Below are positions 11,424 to 24,382 of a stretch of DNA of 64,000 nt, piece by piece. This DNA comes from Excoecaria cochinchinensis (lineage: Eukaryota; Streptophyta; Magnoliopsida; Malpighiales; Euphorbiaceae): positions 32,999,001 to 33,063,000 of the forward strand of contig CANTUQ010000004.1 of assembly GCA_947683425.1 (NCBI GenBank). The letters are read 5' to 3'. The translations under genes and the position numbers were made by a program. Position 1 is the stretch's first letter. Every line of letters begins with the position of its first letter. A model generated the notes under the pieces. That model had not been told where the DNA came from. It worked only from the letters and a program-made list of their open reading frames with translations, and did not search any database.

Positions 11424-11600
11424 AGAACTCTTTTCTTGCTCATTTCTGCTCTTTCTTCACATCTTCTCCCTTTTTCTCCTACATTAACAACACTTAACAT
11501 AAAACATCACACACACCTAATTCTAACACATTAAATCATAACTAAACATAATTTTAACCACAAAATGTAAGCTAAATATGAGTTATTTAGGCTCATATCA

Positions 11601-11895
11601 AATCCTTTGTCCAAAAGCTCTTGGAATTGAATCTTTAATTCTTTTAATTCAGTTGGAGCCATCCGATAATATGCCTTAGAAATAATAGCTACGCCTAGTA
11701 GGATTTTAATATATAGATCCACTTCTCTTTTAGGAGGAAGTCCCAGTAACTCTTCAGGAAACACATCCAAAAATTCTTTCACTACTGGAATATCCCCCAG
11801 TTTAACCTTTCCTCTTTTAGACTTAAGTACCAGTGCCAAGAAAGCCTTACATCCTTTTTTAAGGCATCATCGGGCTTACATAGCTGAAATCACAT
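11601..11895 (-). pseudogene. Tekay-like gypsy pol fragment (protease-RT linker)
   Basis: The minus strand encodes KKGCKAFLALVL, DIPVVKEFLDVFPEELLG, LPPKRE and MAPTELKELK...LLDKGF, closely matching the same region of the Tekay element at 38400-38690. It stops abruptly at LLDKGF where the Athila LTR begins. The Athila element therefore inserted into an older chromovirus copy whose other half should lie left of the window. A stop interrupts the VISAM-KARR stretch. Confidence 0.82.
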
Positions 11896-11914
11896 TAGAC
11901 ATAGGACTAGATCG

Positions 11915-12300
11915 AAGAGTATCTTTCTTCCTTCAGAGGTTGATTCAATTAAACAGATTTCTTTGAGTGCTCGAGCTGCAACTGATATACAATTTTGGTT
12001 TTTGTCTAAGAATGATGTGTATTCTGTAAAATCTGGTTATGTTTTAGCAAAATGTACCCTGAATGTTAGGCTTAACAAACCATCTTCATCCACAAACTCT
12101 GCAATGCTAAGTAACCAGATTTGAAAACTCAAGGTTCCTGCAAATATTTGCCATTTTTTCTAGAAACTTGTTAAATGATTCTTGTCTTGTTCTCACTTTC
12201 TTTGTGAGCGTGGAATTAGAAGCATTTCTAGGTATGCTTTTTACAACGATGATTGGAACTCAACTGGTCATATATTTAAACTCTATGAGTTTAATCAATA
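11915..12300 (+). pseudogene. Decayed L1-type LINE fragment (reverse-transcriptase zinc-binding region)
   Basis: Plus-strand frames give FLSKNDVYSVKSGYVLAK and later NQI-KLKVPANICHFF, matching the pattern around the zinc-binding reverse-transcriptase domain of plant L1-like elements (NGVYSVKSGY ... WKLKVPPK). Stops and frame changes are present and no ends are recognisable, so this is a relic. Confidence 0.6.
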
Positions 12301-12415
12301 ATTGTGGCTACTAATGGATACTCGAGCTATTGTGTTCCTGTCCAAAGTGGTGTCGATGGGAGTTTGGTTACTTGAAATGGAAAAAACAAGATCTAAGTGA
12401 GGGAGAGAAAGAGAA

Positions 12416-12905
12416 GAGCAAGAGAGAAAGAAAAAGTAATTTTTTTTCACCCACACGTGTTTGTCATATGCTCGCCACATGTCAGTGACATGTCCAATGC
12501 ATGCATGAAAGTTGTTTTCCTTTATCAACATCAGCAGTCAACTAATGGCTAAATGGTCAAATATAGCAAAAAGTAATGGTAGGGGCAAAAATCTTCCATT
12601 TTATAAACGTTAGAGAAAAAATTGCCCATTTGGAAAAACGTTATGGGCAAAAATGCACCTTTGGCCTTTCTTTTTACACATGCGTGCTCGCCACATTCTC
12701 AATGCATGTGCGACACAGATCCTACTTCATCCACGTCAGCGGTCAACTAATGGCTAAATGGTCAAATATAATGGAAAGTAACAGTGGGCCAAATATCTCC
12801 CATTTTACAAACGTTAAGGGGGCAAATTTGCCCCAAAACAAACATTAGGGGCAAACTTGTCCATTTGAAAAAATGCTAAGGACAAAAATACACCTTTAGC
12901 CTTTG
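12416..12905 (+). repeat. Tandem duplication of a ~235-bp unit
   Basis: Two diverged copies, about 12416-12665 and 12670-12905. Each holds a GCTCGCCACAT segment, then GTCAACTAATGGCTAAATGG, then TTTAxAAACGTTA and GGGCAAA-type sequence, ending in ACCTTTGGCC/ACCTTTAGCC. Probably from a non-coding DNA transposon or MITE; no intact terminal repeats were identified. Confidence 0.7.
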
Positions 12906-13107
12906 TTTAATTATATTAGATTTTAAAATTTTTATTTTAATATACATTACATCCAAATAAAAATTTAATACATAAAATTATATTATTATTTTACCTAATT
13001 TTTTTAATTATGTATGAATAATAACATAAGAACTCAATATAACCGAATAAAAATGTACGATTTAAGAGCAAAAAATGTATAAGTCAAGACATATCATATA
13101 CTCTTCC

Positions 13108-13166
13108 GTTCCATCAAATTGTCATATTTTGAAAAACACTTATCCTACTAAATTGTCATTTTGGTA
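13108..13166. mobile_element. Possible Stowaway-like MITE end, cut by the 5.2-kb LTR
   Basis: CTCTTCCGTTCCATCAAATT followed by TGTCATTTTGG resembles the conserved ends of plant Stowaway-type MITEs. It runs up to the TSD of the large LTR; a continuation may lie after 18403. Weak support, by motif memory only. The stretch 12906-13107 before it is plain AT-rich sequence. Confidence 0.3.
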
Positions 13167-16100
13167 TGTAACACCCTTATACCCGAAAATGATGCGAGTA
13201 CCGGATGTCACAACACTGCACTGCACTATCAATCACTGACAATACAATTGGTAGCTCTGAAATTTTTTAAAAAAAAAAACATACACAATAATACATATAC
13301 AATAAACATATCAAAACACTAACATATAAACTACCTACCCATACCATAGCTCTTCCAACTACGATCGTATACATGCCATGCAACCTTCGATCCTTGCTGT
13401 CGCTTAATCCTTGATTACTTCTACGTCTTCGGCCACGCTAGCTATTATAACCTGCACGCATAAACACTTACGCGCTGAGCATTAAAATGCTCAGTGGTGG
13501 ATACTTATCCTAAGTTTTCCATACTAATCCTACATACTTGATCACTTAATTGTTTTACTGTATTTAGGTTATGGAGGCAAATTTTTTCTAAATCTTTTAG
13601 ACAGTTTATAGCATACTTTTGTGACTCTCATTATTTTTATCTTTATCACTACCACTATTATCACTAATCAATGTCTTTACCTTTAGCACTACACTATAAT
13701 ATATTAATCGCTATCACGCTATTGATAATTTCACTATCACTTACACTGTTAATCATTACACTTATCGATTTCACTATCATTTACACTGTTAATTTTAATG
13801 TTGTCAATTTCACTATTATTTGTCAATTTTGGTGTTTTACCTTATTTATTGGTTCTATTCTTTTCATTACTATTATCACTAACTTTATCATGTGCACTAA
13901 TGACTCTTGTCGCTTAACACTTTGTTCGATTTGTCGTTTACGATCAATTTCACATGTATCTCTTTTAATACTTTCATCTTTATAAACAACCTACTAGATT
14001 CCTTCCTTAATGAATGCTCAATTACAATTTAATTTCGGATTCTAAATTGTTTATCGACTTACTTAATAATTTATCATTATTTCACTACTAGTGACACTGA
14101 TCAAATACTATTACTTTTTTGGTGTATCTAACATTTCCTTTACTCTTTTACACTACACTAACTTTCTTACGTTAATATCATTTACTATGCTAAATCTTCC
14201 AATAAATCATTTACTTAAATTAATTTCGATTGCATTTATTCTTGTGTGGTTATCACAATACTTTAATCACTATCTTATTTTTTCCTTTACTACTTCGATT
14301 CTACACTTATTAATCATTTTACTTTACAATATCACTTATCAATTTCATTTCACTTAGACACTCATTTTGTTTAACAATTTTCACTTATCACTTAACTATC
14401 GATTGACTTATAACTGTCTCTTTTTACTATTCATTTGGTCCACATATATGTCATTATAATTTTCATTACTAAAATGTTATTTCTTGTTTGACTTTGGTCA
14501 CTTATATTATTATTCACAATAATGACCTGTCTATTTTCTTTTATCTTAACACTATTTATTAATCACTCTATCCTTTATCACTTTTATTATGATAATTTTA
14601 TTTCCCAATATACTCAATTACGCACTTATAATATTCTAATTATTTTGGCTACACTTAATTTGCCAATCTTACTTATTACCTTTATTCAATTAATTTACAC
14701 TGTTCTTTTATCCACTATAGCCTCTTAATAATTAACTTTACAATTAAATCTCTCTATGTTTCTTACAATTTAAATACTATCTTTCCATTTCACTTGATTT
14801 ATATTTTCATCATTATCCACCTTATTATTTATTATTTTCAAATATCATCTCTTAATTTACATGTATATAAAACCAATTTATTCATTACTTAGTAGTCTAT
14901 TTGTTTTCCATTCACACTTAAATATTATTACTAGCATTGTTATAATCAATTACGTTTAAGTCCAATAAATTTCACTTATTTACAATAATGCCACTAATGT
15001 ACCTATTTACCCTTCATTGTCACTAGCATAATAGTTAAATCATAATTAATTTAATCCTTTATTCACTTAATATTTAATCAAACAATGTTATTCTAAAATT
15101 CTTAATTGTTCGCTCACTAATTACAGACACACGTTTATTATCTCTCTTATTGCATAATTACATTTTAATCCCTTCCTTAGCCTTATTATCGTCAATTTGC
15201 AACTTAGTCCCTTACTTTATGCTAAATTAGAATTTAGCCTTTAATTATCTTATATTTACGAAATTGCCACTACTTAATTTCATTATTACATTACTTTATT
15301 ATTTAGCATACAAATTTCCCTCTAGTCACTACTATAATGTTCTCTTTACATTACACTATAGTCCCCACATTGTTCATAAATTCCAATATTACCACCTTAA
15401 TTCACTATAATTACAATCATACCACTAGTTATAATTAATCTCACTATTTATATTATTATTATTATATCACAAATTACATTTTAATCCTTAAATCACTCAT
15501 TCACTTATGCATAATTTTTCACTACTACAATATAATTAATTAAATATAATAATTTATCCAATTATTTCCTTAATGTAATAATCCACTTAAATTCACCAAT
15601 TAATTAATTATACTATTATTTTGCTAATTAACATATTTTTACACTAATTCATTAATTAATCTTATTTCAATCATATTATTTATTAAATCACTTTAATTAC
15701 ATAAAATATATACATATTCCATAATTACTTCACCAATTATAATTACTTACACTTAAGTCCTTAATCTTTTCACTTAATTCCACATACGTCCCTAACTTTT
15801 CCATTAATTACATCTATGTCCCATCTTTTATATTAATTACATTCATGTGCTTACTTTTGCCATAATACCACCCATATCTTTCTTTTTCACTAATTCCCTT
15901 TATGTCCTCGTTTTTCACCTAATTACCATTTTGCCCTCACTTATTCAATAATTACCCTTTTTAACCTCACTTATTTTTCAATTTACACTTTTACCCTTAT
16001 TTACTTATTTAATTACTATTTTACCCTTTTTACACTTGAATACCACTTTTAACCTTATATTTTCACTAAATTACATTTAGGTTCTTATTTTATCACTTTT

Positions 16101-18402
16101 TCACTATTTTATTATTTTAACCTCACATTTTGTCAAAATTACAATTTTACCCTTCCACTTACACTTTAACCAAACTTGCTCAATTTTTTCCAACTTTTTG
16201 TAAAATTACCGTTTTACCCCTAAACTTTCTATTTACTTCATTTTAGTCCCGTTTTCACTTATTTTCACTTTTATCACTATTTTAATCACTTTTATCGCAT
16301 AATTATCAGAATGCCCCTAGTATACGCCCGGTAGAAAATCTACTGACCGGATATGCGGGACATGGATCCCACAGATCCACTACACTATAAAATCATCCCA
16401 ACAGGACCATTTCTCATTGCACTGCACTACACTGATCACTGAAATTACTGGATACACTACAAACACTGAACACTGTACTGAAATAGACCATCATTGGTCC
16501 ATCAATAGCGAGTCGCCGTGACTCGTACCGCGGTGTGGAATCCCTATGGCTAGCCAATTATATCCTGTACTAGATTTTCCTACCAGACAACTACTAAGGG
16601 CAATATTTCATCAATATTCATATAAACATCACATTATGCCATCACACTTATTTTGTCATACACTTCATTTTCACTTACCACTTTACATACACACTCATTA
16701 ATCATCACTTAATCATATTATGCTATTACATTACATTAATTATCAAAATACACACTTTATTCCTTATAAATACCATTCCACCAATGAATCACTTTTCCAC
16801 ATCATGCACTTTAATTTTATTTAATCACTCATTCATGCTCCTTACATATTAAACATGCTATAAATATTATTTATATGGCACAATTCATCATATATTTTAA
16901 TTAAACCCTTTATGCCACTACTTTACCATTTCATTATAATTTCTTTTAATTCTTTTAATCACTCTATTATGCTTTAAACATATTATATACACTATATCCA
17001 TCATTTATATACCATAATCATCATTAGATCTTAAGGAAATCCTTTAATAACCATTCGGCCTACGCTAGAGTTTTCATTCCAATATGTTTTAATTTCATCT
17101 AATCATATTTATACACTATATTAAGTCCATAGATTATGAATATCACATTAAATTTAATTAAACATGCCTAAATCTCATTTTCACACTTAAACATAACCTA
17201 AAATTCACACATAATCAATGGAAAAGGAAGGATAATGTATCCACTCACCTTAGATTCTTTTTCTCCACATCATGAACATGCTCTCCATGCCATAACTCCT
17301 TAAAACTCCATCATTCCCTTTAATTCCCTAAGGTGGCCGAATTCAAAAATCCACATAACTTTAAAACCAAACTCCCAATGTGAAATCTAACATCATAAAT
17401 GTGTTCTACACCCTCAAAAATCCCCATAGGGACCAATAAACTAAATTAAAAACCTTTAAACCACATACCTTAAATTTTGACATAAACTTTGCACACTTGA
17501 TTTTCCCAACTTCTAGTGCTCCAAATGGACTCCAATAACTTCTATATGATTGTAGAGAAGCTGAAATTTGTCTATAGGGTTGGATTTTGGGGAAATATTG
17601 GAAGAAAGAAGAAGAAAAATGGTGAAGAAATGAAGAAAACCCATTCGGTTTTAAAGAGAAGGAAGAAGGTCGGTTTTGGCTGGATTTCTCTAGAGAAATC
17701 TGGCCTCCTCTCTTTTTATATAGCCCTCTAATGAACCAAACCGGTTCAACCAAGGTGGTCCAACCGATTTAAACCAAAATTTCGATTTTTCGGTTCAATT
17801 ACACTTTTCCAAAGAATCTATGTGTTCCTCTCATTATTTCCAATTCCATTGATCTTAAAACATCAAAAATAGGCTCCGTGCAAATTTTCAATTCAATCGG
17901 AGTCCGTTTGGGCACCGATTCACTTAAACCGGTCCGATTCGATCAGTTTTCATTCTGCTGTAAAATACAACCCTAAAACTGTCAAAATTCACAGAAATCA
18001 CTTCCATTACATTATTTAACACACTTAACTTCTATTGGGCCACATAAACCTCTTATAACCCCTCGGTCAAACCCCGATTCAAATTGAACCAAACCGGTGG
18101 CCAGCTTCAGAATGACTTTCGGAGGTCGTTTTAGCTCCGTTTCTAGTTCCGATTTCACCACTAGACTCCTTATAGCCCACAGATCATTTTCGCGAAATTA
18201 AAATTTTTCAGATGCCAGACAGCCGGGTCCGCTGTATAGCCACCTCAGTGTCGCCTGTCCCAAAATCACTATATTTTTAACCCACTTATTACTAAACTTC
18301 GACAGTGGCAAACTCACTTCCTGCACTGTTCGACGCTGCGATTATCATGATAATACTGAAATTACTCACTGACACTATCAAACCGGTATTCGGGCCATTA
18401 CA
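13167..18402 (-). mobile_element. Giant (5.2 kb) Tekay-like solo LTR
   Basis: Plus strand starts TGTAACACCC and ends GGGCCATTACA; perfect 5-bp duplication TGGTA at 13162-13166 and 18403-18407. No gag or pol motif was found inside. In minus orientation it matches the LTR at 19432-23255 at both ends, at the double hairpin (13454-13494) and at a block with GGATCTGTGGGATCC and ACTAGGGGCAT. The difference in length comes mostly from 13600-16300, a long pyrimidine-rich, G-poor plus-strand tract. The homology end-to-end with a single LTR argues for a solo LTR rather than a two-LTR element. Confidence 0.82.
13454..13494 (-). promoter_or_regulatory. Double hairpin of the 5.2-kb LTR
   Basis: CTGAGCATT (13475-13483) pairs perfectly with AATGCTCAG (13486-13494). 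Next to it GCACGC (13454-13459) pairs with TACGCGC-type sequence (about 13470-13475) with wobbles. The stem is CTGAGC rather than the CTAAGC of the Tekay element, with the matching change on the other arm. Confidence 0.7.
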
Positions 18403-18407
18403 TGGTA

Positions 18408-19431
18408 AATTCAAAATAATATTTAATGCATACTTTCCTACTTTACTCTTGTAAAATATTAACAAAACATTTAATAATTTATTAATTTTTGTCTTTTTCT
18501 ACAAACTGTACTATAATAGTCTAAATTGAAGGAGGCATTTTAATCTATTCAATAATAACTCTTTATAAAAATTAAAAAATTAATTATTATCTTAATATTG
18601 ATAATTTATATAAAAAATAACAAGTAACAACAAACATTTTGATTTTATGACATCGCACAAGGAAGAAATAATTGAAATTTAAAGTCTAGTAACAAGAAAA
18701 TTAATACAACAATACTTGATTGGTTGATTGACTTGAAAGGTGAGGAAAAGCCACAACACCTAATTATTATCTACTTAAAATTGTATAAGCTAATAATAAA
18801 CTTAGGTTATTTTCTTTTCATTCCAATTGTTGAACAACCAAAGTGGTTATTTTGTTTCGTATTTGTCAGATTAATTACTTGATTGTTTTAATTCACAATG
18901 GTAAAGCTAACCCCCAATTTGCTTCAAGGTTCATAACCATTTTCCCCCCAATCAATTAAATCTCTAAGCAGTTGTACTTTAAAAGTCATACCGAACTACT
19001 TAAACTATAAGAGCAAATGTTCAAATTTGTTCTTAATTTTTTTATAAAAAATGCAATTTTACGTTAATGTTTTAATTGTTGTAATATTGTTCTCTATATT
19101 TTAAAATTGAAAGAATTTTGCCTTTCTTTTAACAATTTTTTGACACGTGGCACTCGAAAAAGCAAACAAGTGACATAACATGACACAAGAGGGATAAATT
19201 TCTCTCAATTTTAAAATATTTAGGGCATTATACCAATAAAAATATTAATAAAATTACACTTTTTATCAAATATTAAGACAAATTTGTAGCTTCAACTGAA
19301 ACTATAATTCACATATTCTACGACAAATGTAAAGAAATCAACGTAGTGTTGTAACTCTAGATTCAGTATTCATTTTGGAATGTTGAAATTGATAATGTCT
19401 TAGATAAGGAACTGAGAAATCTAAGACAAAG
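18408..19431. other. AT-rich intergenic stretch
   Basis: No gene or recognisable element except a short inverted-repeat element at 19022-19286. Confidence 0.5.
19022..19286. mobile_element. MITE-like inverted-repeat element
   Basis: About 90 bp at the left (starting CAAATTTGTTCTTAATTT) is repeated inverted at the right (ending TATTAAGACAAATTTG), with moderate divergence. The total is about 265 bp and AT-rich. No certain target duplication; superfamily unknown. Confidence 0.6.
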
Positions 19432-22400
19432 TGTAATGGCCAGGTTAGCTGTTACTAGTATTTTTCAGTGTTGGTCAGCGTACCCGGATATTAATTACAC
19501 CCGAGAGTAAAAAATATTTTATTTGAATATCGAAATATATTGGTTATAACTAGTCCTAGGATAAAATTTGAAGTGAATTTGAGGTCAAATAGTTCCCTAA
19601 AAGTCATATGTCAAAAATAGTCCTTTTTGGTTTAAATAGTAACTATATTTGACCAAATTTTGACCGAACTATTAAAAATAGTTATTGACCTCTAAAAATT
19701 TATCTGAATGCATGAATAGACTTTAAATAATGTTTAGAATTTATTGGTGGTGGAAAAGTATTTTTTACGTTAACACCGAAAATTGAGCTATTAAATTGAT
19801 TTAAGTGAACCAGATTGAAAATGGACTCCGATTGGATTGAAATTTTAAATATTGGCTAATTTATATATTTTATAAATATTGAAATAATTTTTGGGAGAAA
19901 TTGAGCTTGGTAAGAGAGAAAATTAATTTAAGAGTGCATTTTGGGCCTTAAAAGTAGTTTGGGCTTTGGATTGGTTGGCCCAACTTCGTTGGATTTTAAA
20001 CCAACCCAAAGCCCCACTATATAAGAGAATTTTTCTTCCAATTAACCCAATTTTTTCCAGCAGCCCCGTTCTCCCTCAAACCGTAGCCCATTTTCTCAAT
20101 GTGATTCTTCACTTCTTTCTTCCATTTCCTTCCTAAATCAAGCTTCCTTAATGATTTCAGCCCCTTATGAAATGAATGCAGCCCCTAAATTCTGAATTGG
20201 GTGAAGATTTGAGAGAAATCAAGATTCTAGAATTTTGGCATTTTTAAGGTAAGTTTCAAATTGATGGATTTAATTGATTCCAATGGTTCTAATTGTTAGA
20301 TTAAGTTCCTTCAAGTATGATTTTAAGATTTATTTCCACTATTGACGTGGGATTTTTGATGGGTTGTTTCTCTTGGTTTCGGCCATAGAAGGTTTTAGGA
20401 GAAGGAAGGAGTTCCTTCATGTCTAAAGGAAGGAGAAGGAGGTTTTAGTGTGTTTAAATAGAATTAAAGGTATGTGGTTACATATTCTTGACATTTTCAT
20501 TGAATTTGTTTAATTTTATGGTTATGTATATTGTTGATTTATGTATGCTAAATTAAAATTGAACCTAGAATCATGCTTAGGGAGGTTTGAATTAAGGATT
20601 TGAATGATTAAATTAAAAAGGAAATTTTTAATTGGTGGTTTACCTTGTTGGCCGAATTATGCATGTAGGAGTTTAAGAGTTTAAATTGTATTTTAATGCT
20701 AATTGGTTTTGAATTTATGTTAATTAAAGTATATATTCTAGCTTAATTAATGATTAAATGATAAAAGTAAATTTAGAGAAAAAATGTGAAGATTGGCCGA
20801 ATTGTTTAAGTGTATATATAAAAGTGTATTATGTGTATTTTGATTTATTGTTAAGGGTCAAGTTATAAAATGTTTATAGACATGACTTTGTATGCATTTT
20901 AATTTAGTTGGTGTTGTTTAAATTTATTTAATAATTTTATAATAAAATAATGTGTTATGTACATTTTGTATATTTTGACATAATTGATGTTAAAGTGAGA
21001 TTTTAGTATATTTGATACTAAAATCGGGTAATTAGTTAAATGGGATTTTATTTGAATTAAATTGAATAATTTATGGTGAAATATGCTATTATGAAAATTG
21101 TAGATTTTATTGAATTTAAATGAGTTTATTGTGCTAAATATGATAATTGAGCAGTTGTTAAGTTAATTTAATGATTAGTCTATGAAAGTAATTTTTTTTA
21201 GATGAATTATTGTTCTTGGTCATAGATTCTTTAAGGTGAGCTTAAAATGTTTTTAGTTTATTGTAAATTGTAAGGTTATAAGAATGCATACATGAATAAT
21301 TTGTGGTATATATTAGCTAAATGAGATGTATTTGAATTTATTGGTTATTTTAATGCAAAATATTCTATTATGTATATAATAGATTTTGAGAAATATCAAA
21401 TGTTAAAGTGAAGATATTTTATAATTGATGTTAGAGTTTAATATTTAATGATTTAATGTTAAATTGTTGAGAAAAGAATGGATTGAATGAAATTATACCA
21501 TGTGAGCATATTGGTATCCTAAATGATATAATATGATGATTTGAATTCATATTATGTGTTTTAATAAAATTGAAGAAATTAAATATTTAATTGCCCTTAG
21601 TAATAGTCTGGTAGTCAAATCTACCTCAGGATATAGTTGGCTAGCCATAGAGACATCTATACCGCTGTGCTAGTCATGGCGACTTGCTTTGCTTTGGTAG
21701 ATTCGCAATGGTCTACCATAGTGATTCAATGTTTAAAGTGCTCAATGATAAAGTGATTGAAATGAAATGAGAATGCTTGACTAGTCCTTTGGGATTACTC
21801 TAAAATGTAGTGGACCTGTAGGGTCCACGTCTCGTATATCTGGATCGGAGGTTTCTGCAGGGTTTATACTAGGGGCATAAGTGAACAAAAGTATTTAATG
21901 TGACAAAAAATGTTTTAATTGGCATAAGTGATTGAAGTGAATGAATATATAGTTAATCTTTGGATTATTTAAGTTAATTGGATTTAATTATATTGTTGAA
22001 TTAAATGTGCTTATTGGAGGATTAATTTGTATAGTTTATATCAATTAATGAAATAAGGTGGTTATATAGTTAGTTGATAGCAAATTTATAGTTAAATGAA
22101 AATTTAGGGATTTTATGGCAATATGGTTCTAGTATAATTAATTGATTGTCTATATTGTAATTAAATTTATAATATAGTTTATCATTGTTTTTAATTGAAA
22201 TATCGAATTTAATGTTAGTATAGCAATAATCAAATAAATGTGACAAAAGTGAGTAGATTGTTAATATTTGGTTTAATATGTTATTTAGTAGTTATTCAAA
22301 GACTAAAATGGTAATTACATGTCAATTAATGAATTTATGTGCTTATAATGCTTATTATTGGTATTTAGGTAAAAATGTGTATTTGAATGACAAAATGGTA

Positions 22401-23255
22401 ATAAAATGTAACTCAAGGACTAATTTATAATTTGTCTCAAATAAAGCTAATTGATGAGTTATATTGTAACTTTATTTATGTTATAGTTTATTTTGAAAAT
22501 ACTGGATTTTTCTTTTCTATTTAAATGTTTATAAATGAGTTGGGATATGGTATCAAGTTTTATATGCATATTTTAACTTGTTGTTTGCATAAAGTGTTTA
22601 ATGAAAATCTTTAGAATTGTAACCACCACTGAGCGTATTTAAGCTCAGCATGTAGTATTTAATGACTGCATGCAGGTTGATAAGCGACTTTTTGGAGCAA
22701 GTTCGCCTCGCTTTTAGGAGCAAGCTTTTGGAAGATTATTCTTTCGTATAGACATGTTATTAGGATTTTAGAATCCTATACATGTATTATTTTTAGCTAT
22801 TCGGTCTTGTAATGGCATGTATATGTATACATTATATTTTTTGGAACAGTTAAGTTTATATGATAGATTTTATATTATTGGATTGGATAGAATAGACATA
22901 TATAGGTAGGATTGGATTATAAGTTAAGATTGTTATGCCCCTAAGTTGGGCTATGTATTTGTTTGAATTGCAGGTTTTGGATAGTTAAGTTTTTAGCCAT
23001 TATGTTGTTGAAGTTTTGACCAAATGAATAGTAAATAAGACAGTTTTGGGTCAATCGGCAAGTTAATAACATGGCTATTAAAAATAATGATTGTAATTAG
23101 ACTTTTAAGTGAAATAAAGTGATAGTTGACTTTGTAAAGATGAAAAAAAAATTCCTGCATTTTTTAGTTGCAATTTAAGTCTGTACTATTGCATTTTCGG
23201 AGTTGGTCTTGTATGCAATATGTACGTATAGAATGTTTGTAGTGTAAGTGTTACA
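19432..23255 (+). mobile_element. Large (3.8 kb) Tekay-like LTR, probably solo
   Basis: Starts TGTAATGGCC, ends AGTGTTACA, and is homologous in the plus direction to the minus strand of 13167-18402. Shared segments include GTGGACCTGTAGGGTCC near 21811, ACTAGGGGCAT near 21868, and the double hairpin at 22629-22673 followed by CAGGTTG. No gag/pol motifs. The flanks CAAAG and CAATC are not a clean duplication, so the insertion ends are less secure than for its relative. The sense strand is C-poor. Confidence 0.7.
22629..22673 (+). promoter_or_regulatory. Double hairpin of the 3.8-kb LTR
   Basis: CTGAGC (22629-22634) pairs with GCTCAG (22643-22648); GCATG (22648-22652) pairs with CATGC (22669-22673). 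It is followed by AGGTTG, as AGGTG follows the second hairpin in the Tekay LTRs. Confidence 0.7.
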
Positions 23256-23271
23256 CAATCAACAGACTAAT

Positions 23272-24350
23272 TGTGACGCACGCCGAACCCGCTTAGTAAT
23301 TTTCTCGAAGGGCCCGCTTTTAGGATCCGAGAGGGTTCGCGTCGAGATTTTCGGTAACATGAGATATTATAGAATGTCTACCCAATAGAATATTGAAAAA
23401 GTTCATCTAATCCCACGAAACCTTTAGACACTTTTGAGGTATTTTGGAATCGCCACCCAATTTACAAAAAATTGAAAAGTTCGTTTAACTTCGAGGTCTA
23501 AACTGGAGAGTAGTTCGGAACTTCACTCTTATTAATGCCTTGGTTAATTATAGATGAATTTTTAACAATTAATTTTTCGTCTCTCATCTCACATGGTCAT
23601 GCATTAAAATTTAAAGCGCACATCAAGTATCGTAGGAAAGCGATAAAAACAATAAATAAATAAAATAAAAATAAATTAAAAGATGAAAATTGGGACAAAA
23701 ATACAATCTCCCAAAATAGAAAATTAAATAAACAAAATCAATTAACTAAATAGCATACATAAATCAGGACATATATTTGGAATATGAATATTGGTTCCTT
23801 TATGCACACTTAGAAAAATCGAAGAGTTATTTTTTATATTATTTAAAGAAAACTGGGATGAGTGATCCCATTTTGAGAAAATTAACTCTTCTTTTAAAAG
23901 TAAATTTTTATTGGTTGAAATGAGGACATTGGTCCTATTTTATTAGAAAAATACTCAATTTATTAATATAAATATTTTTGTGATTTTTTTTCGATTTTAC
24001 GTGCATAAAATAAAATAATTTTGTTACAAATTACATGACAAAATAAATAAAAAGCAAAATAAAGAAAAATGATAAAATAATAAAAATAATAAGTCAAACC
24101 AATATAAATCTCCTGGATCTCCCCATTCGCTCGCAAGGGTGCTCAAACATGGAAAAAATAAGTATTGAAACAAAAAATAAATATAAATAAAATTAATGTT
24201 AGTAATTAAATCAAAAAAATTAATTAAACACATAAAATAATAAAAATGAATTAAAATAAATAAAAAATGAAATAAAATGCATTATAAATGACAAATAAAT
24301 TAAATGACATAATGAAACAAATAAAGTAACATATTAATAAATTAACCCAC

Positions 24351-24382
<32 letters not shown>

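Larger units (their letters stand above)
1..11600 (-). mobile_element. Athila-type Ty3/gypsy retrotransposon (3' LTR off-window)
   Basis: A minus-strand element read from its 5' LTR (10284-11600) through a PBS resembling the tRNA-Asp 3' end, gag, protease, RT, RNase H, integrase and an env-like ORF, to a purine-rich tract near 631-646. Athila features include the protease motif CDLGASINLMPLS, the INLRSGK motif after gag, and a third ORF after pol. Gag is in one frame (10143 to 8371). After one frameshift near 8240-8400, pol is in one frame down to 2631, once the 2195 bp of later insertion plus duplicated target are removed. Several nonsense codons make it defective. The 3' LTR must lie left of the window, so LTR-LTR divergence and the TSD cannot be checked. 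Clade is known from family motifs; the boundary at 11600 is inferred from the TG start and the break in the host sequence. Confidence 0.9.
10284..11600 (-). repeat. 5' LTR of the Athila element
   Basis: On the minus strand it starts TGATATGAGCC (at 11600) and ends GTCTAACA (at 10284), directly next to the PBS. Length 1317 bp. The segment with GATCGACATC and CGGTACACT near its end is typical of Athila LTR 3' ends. A palindrome array (11256-11423) precedes CTATAAATG (11146-11154 region), a TATA box in the expected U3 position. Confidence 0.8.

Noticed and set aside
13671..14728. Several hydrophobic plus-strand ORFs that look like membrane proteins
   Set aside because: They arise from the pyrimidine-rich low-complexity tract of the 5.2-kb LTR; composition explains the Leu/Ile/Phe/Ser content.
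19427..23260. Target duplication for the 3.8-kb LTR
   Set aside because: Flanks CAAAG and CAATC match at only three of five positions, so I do not claim a TSD.
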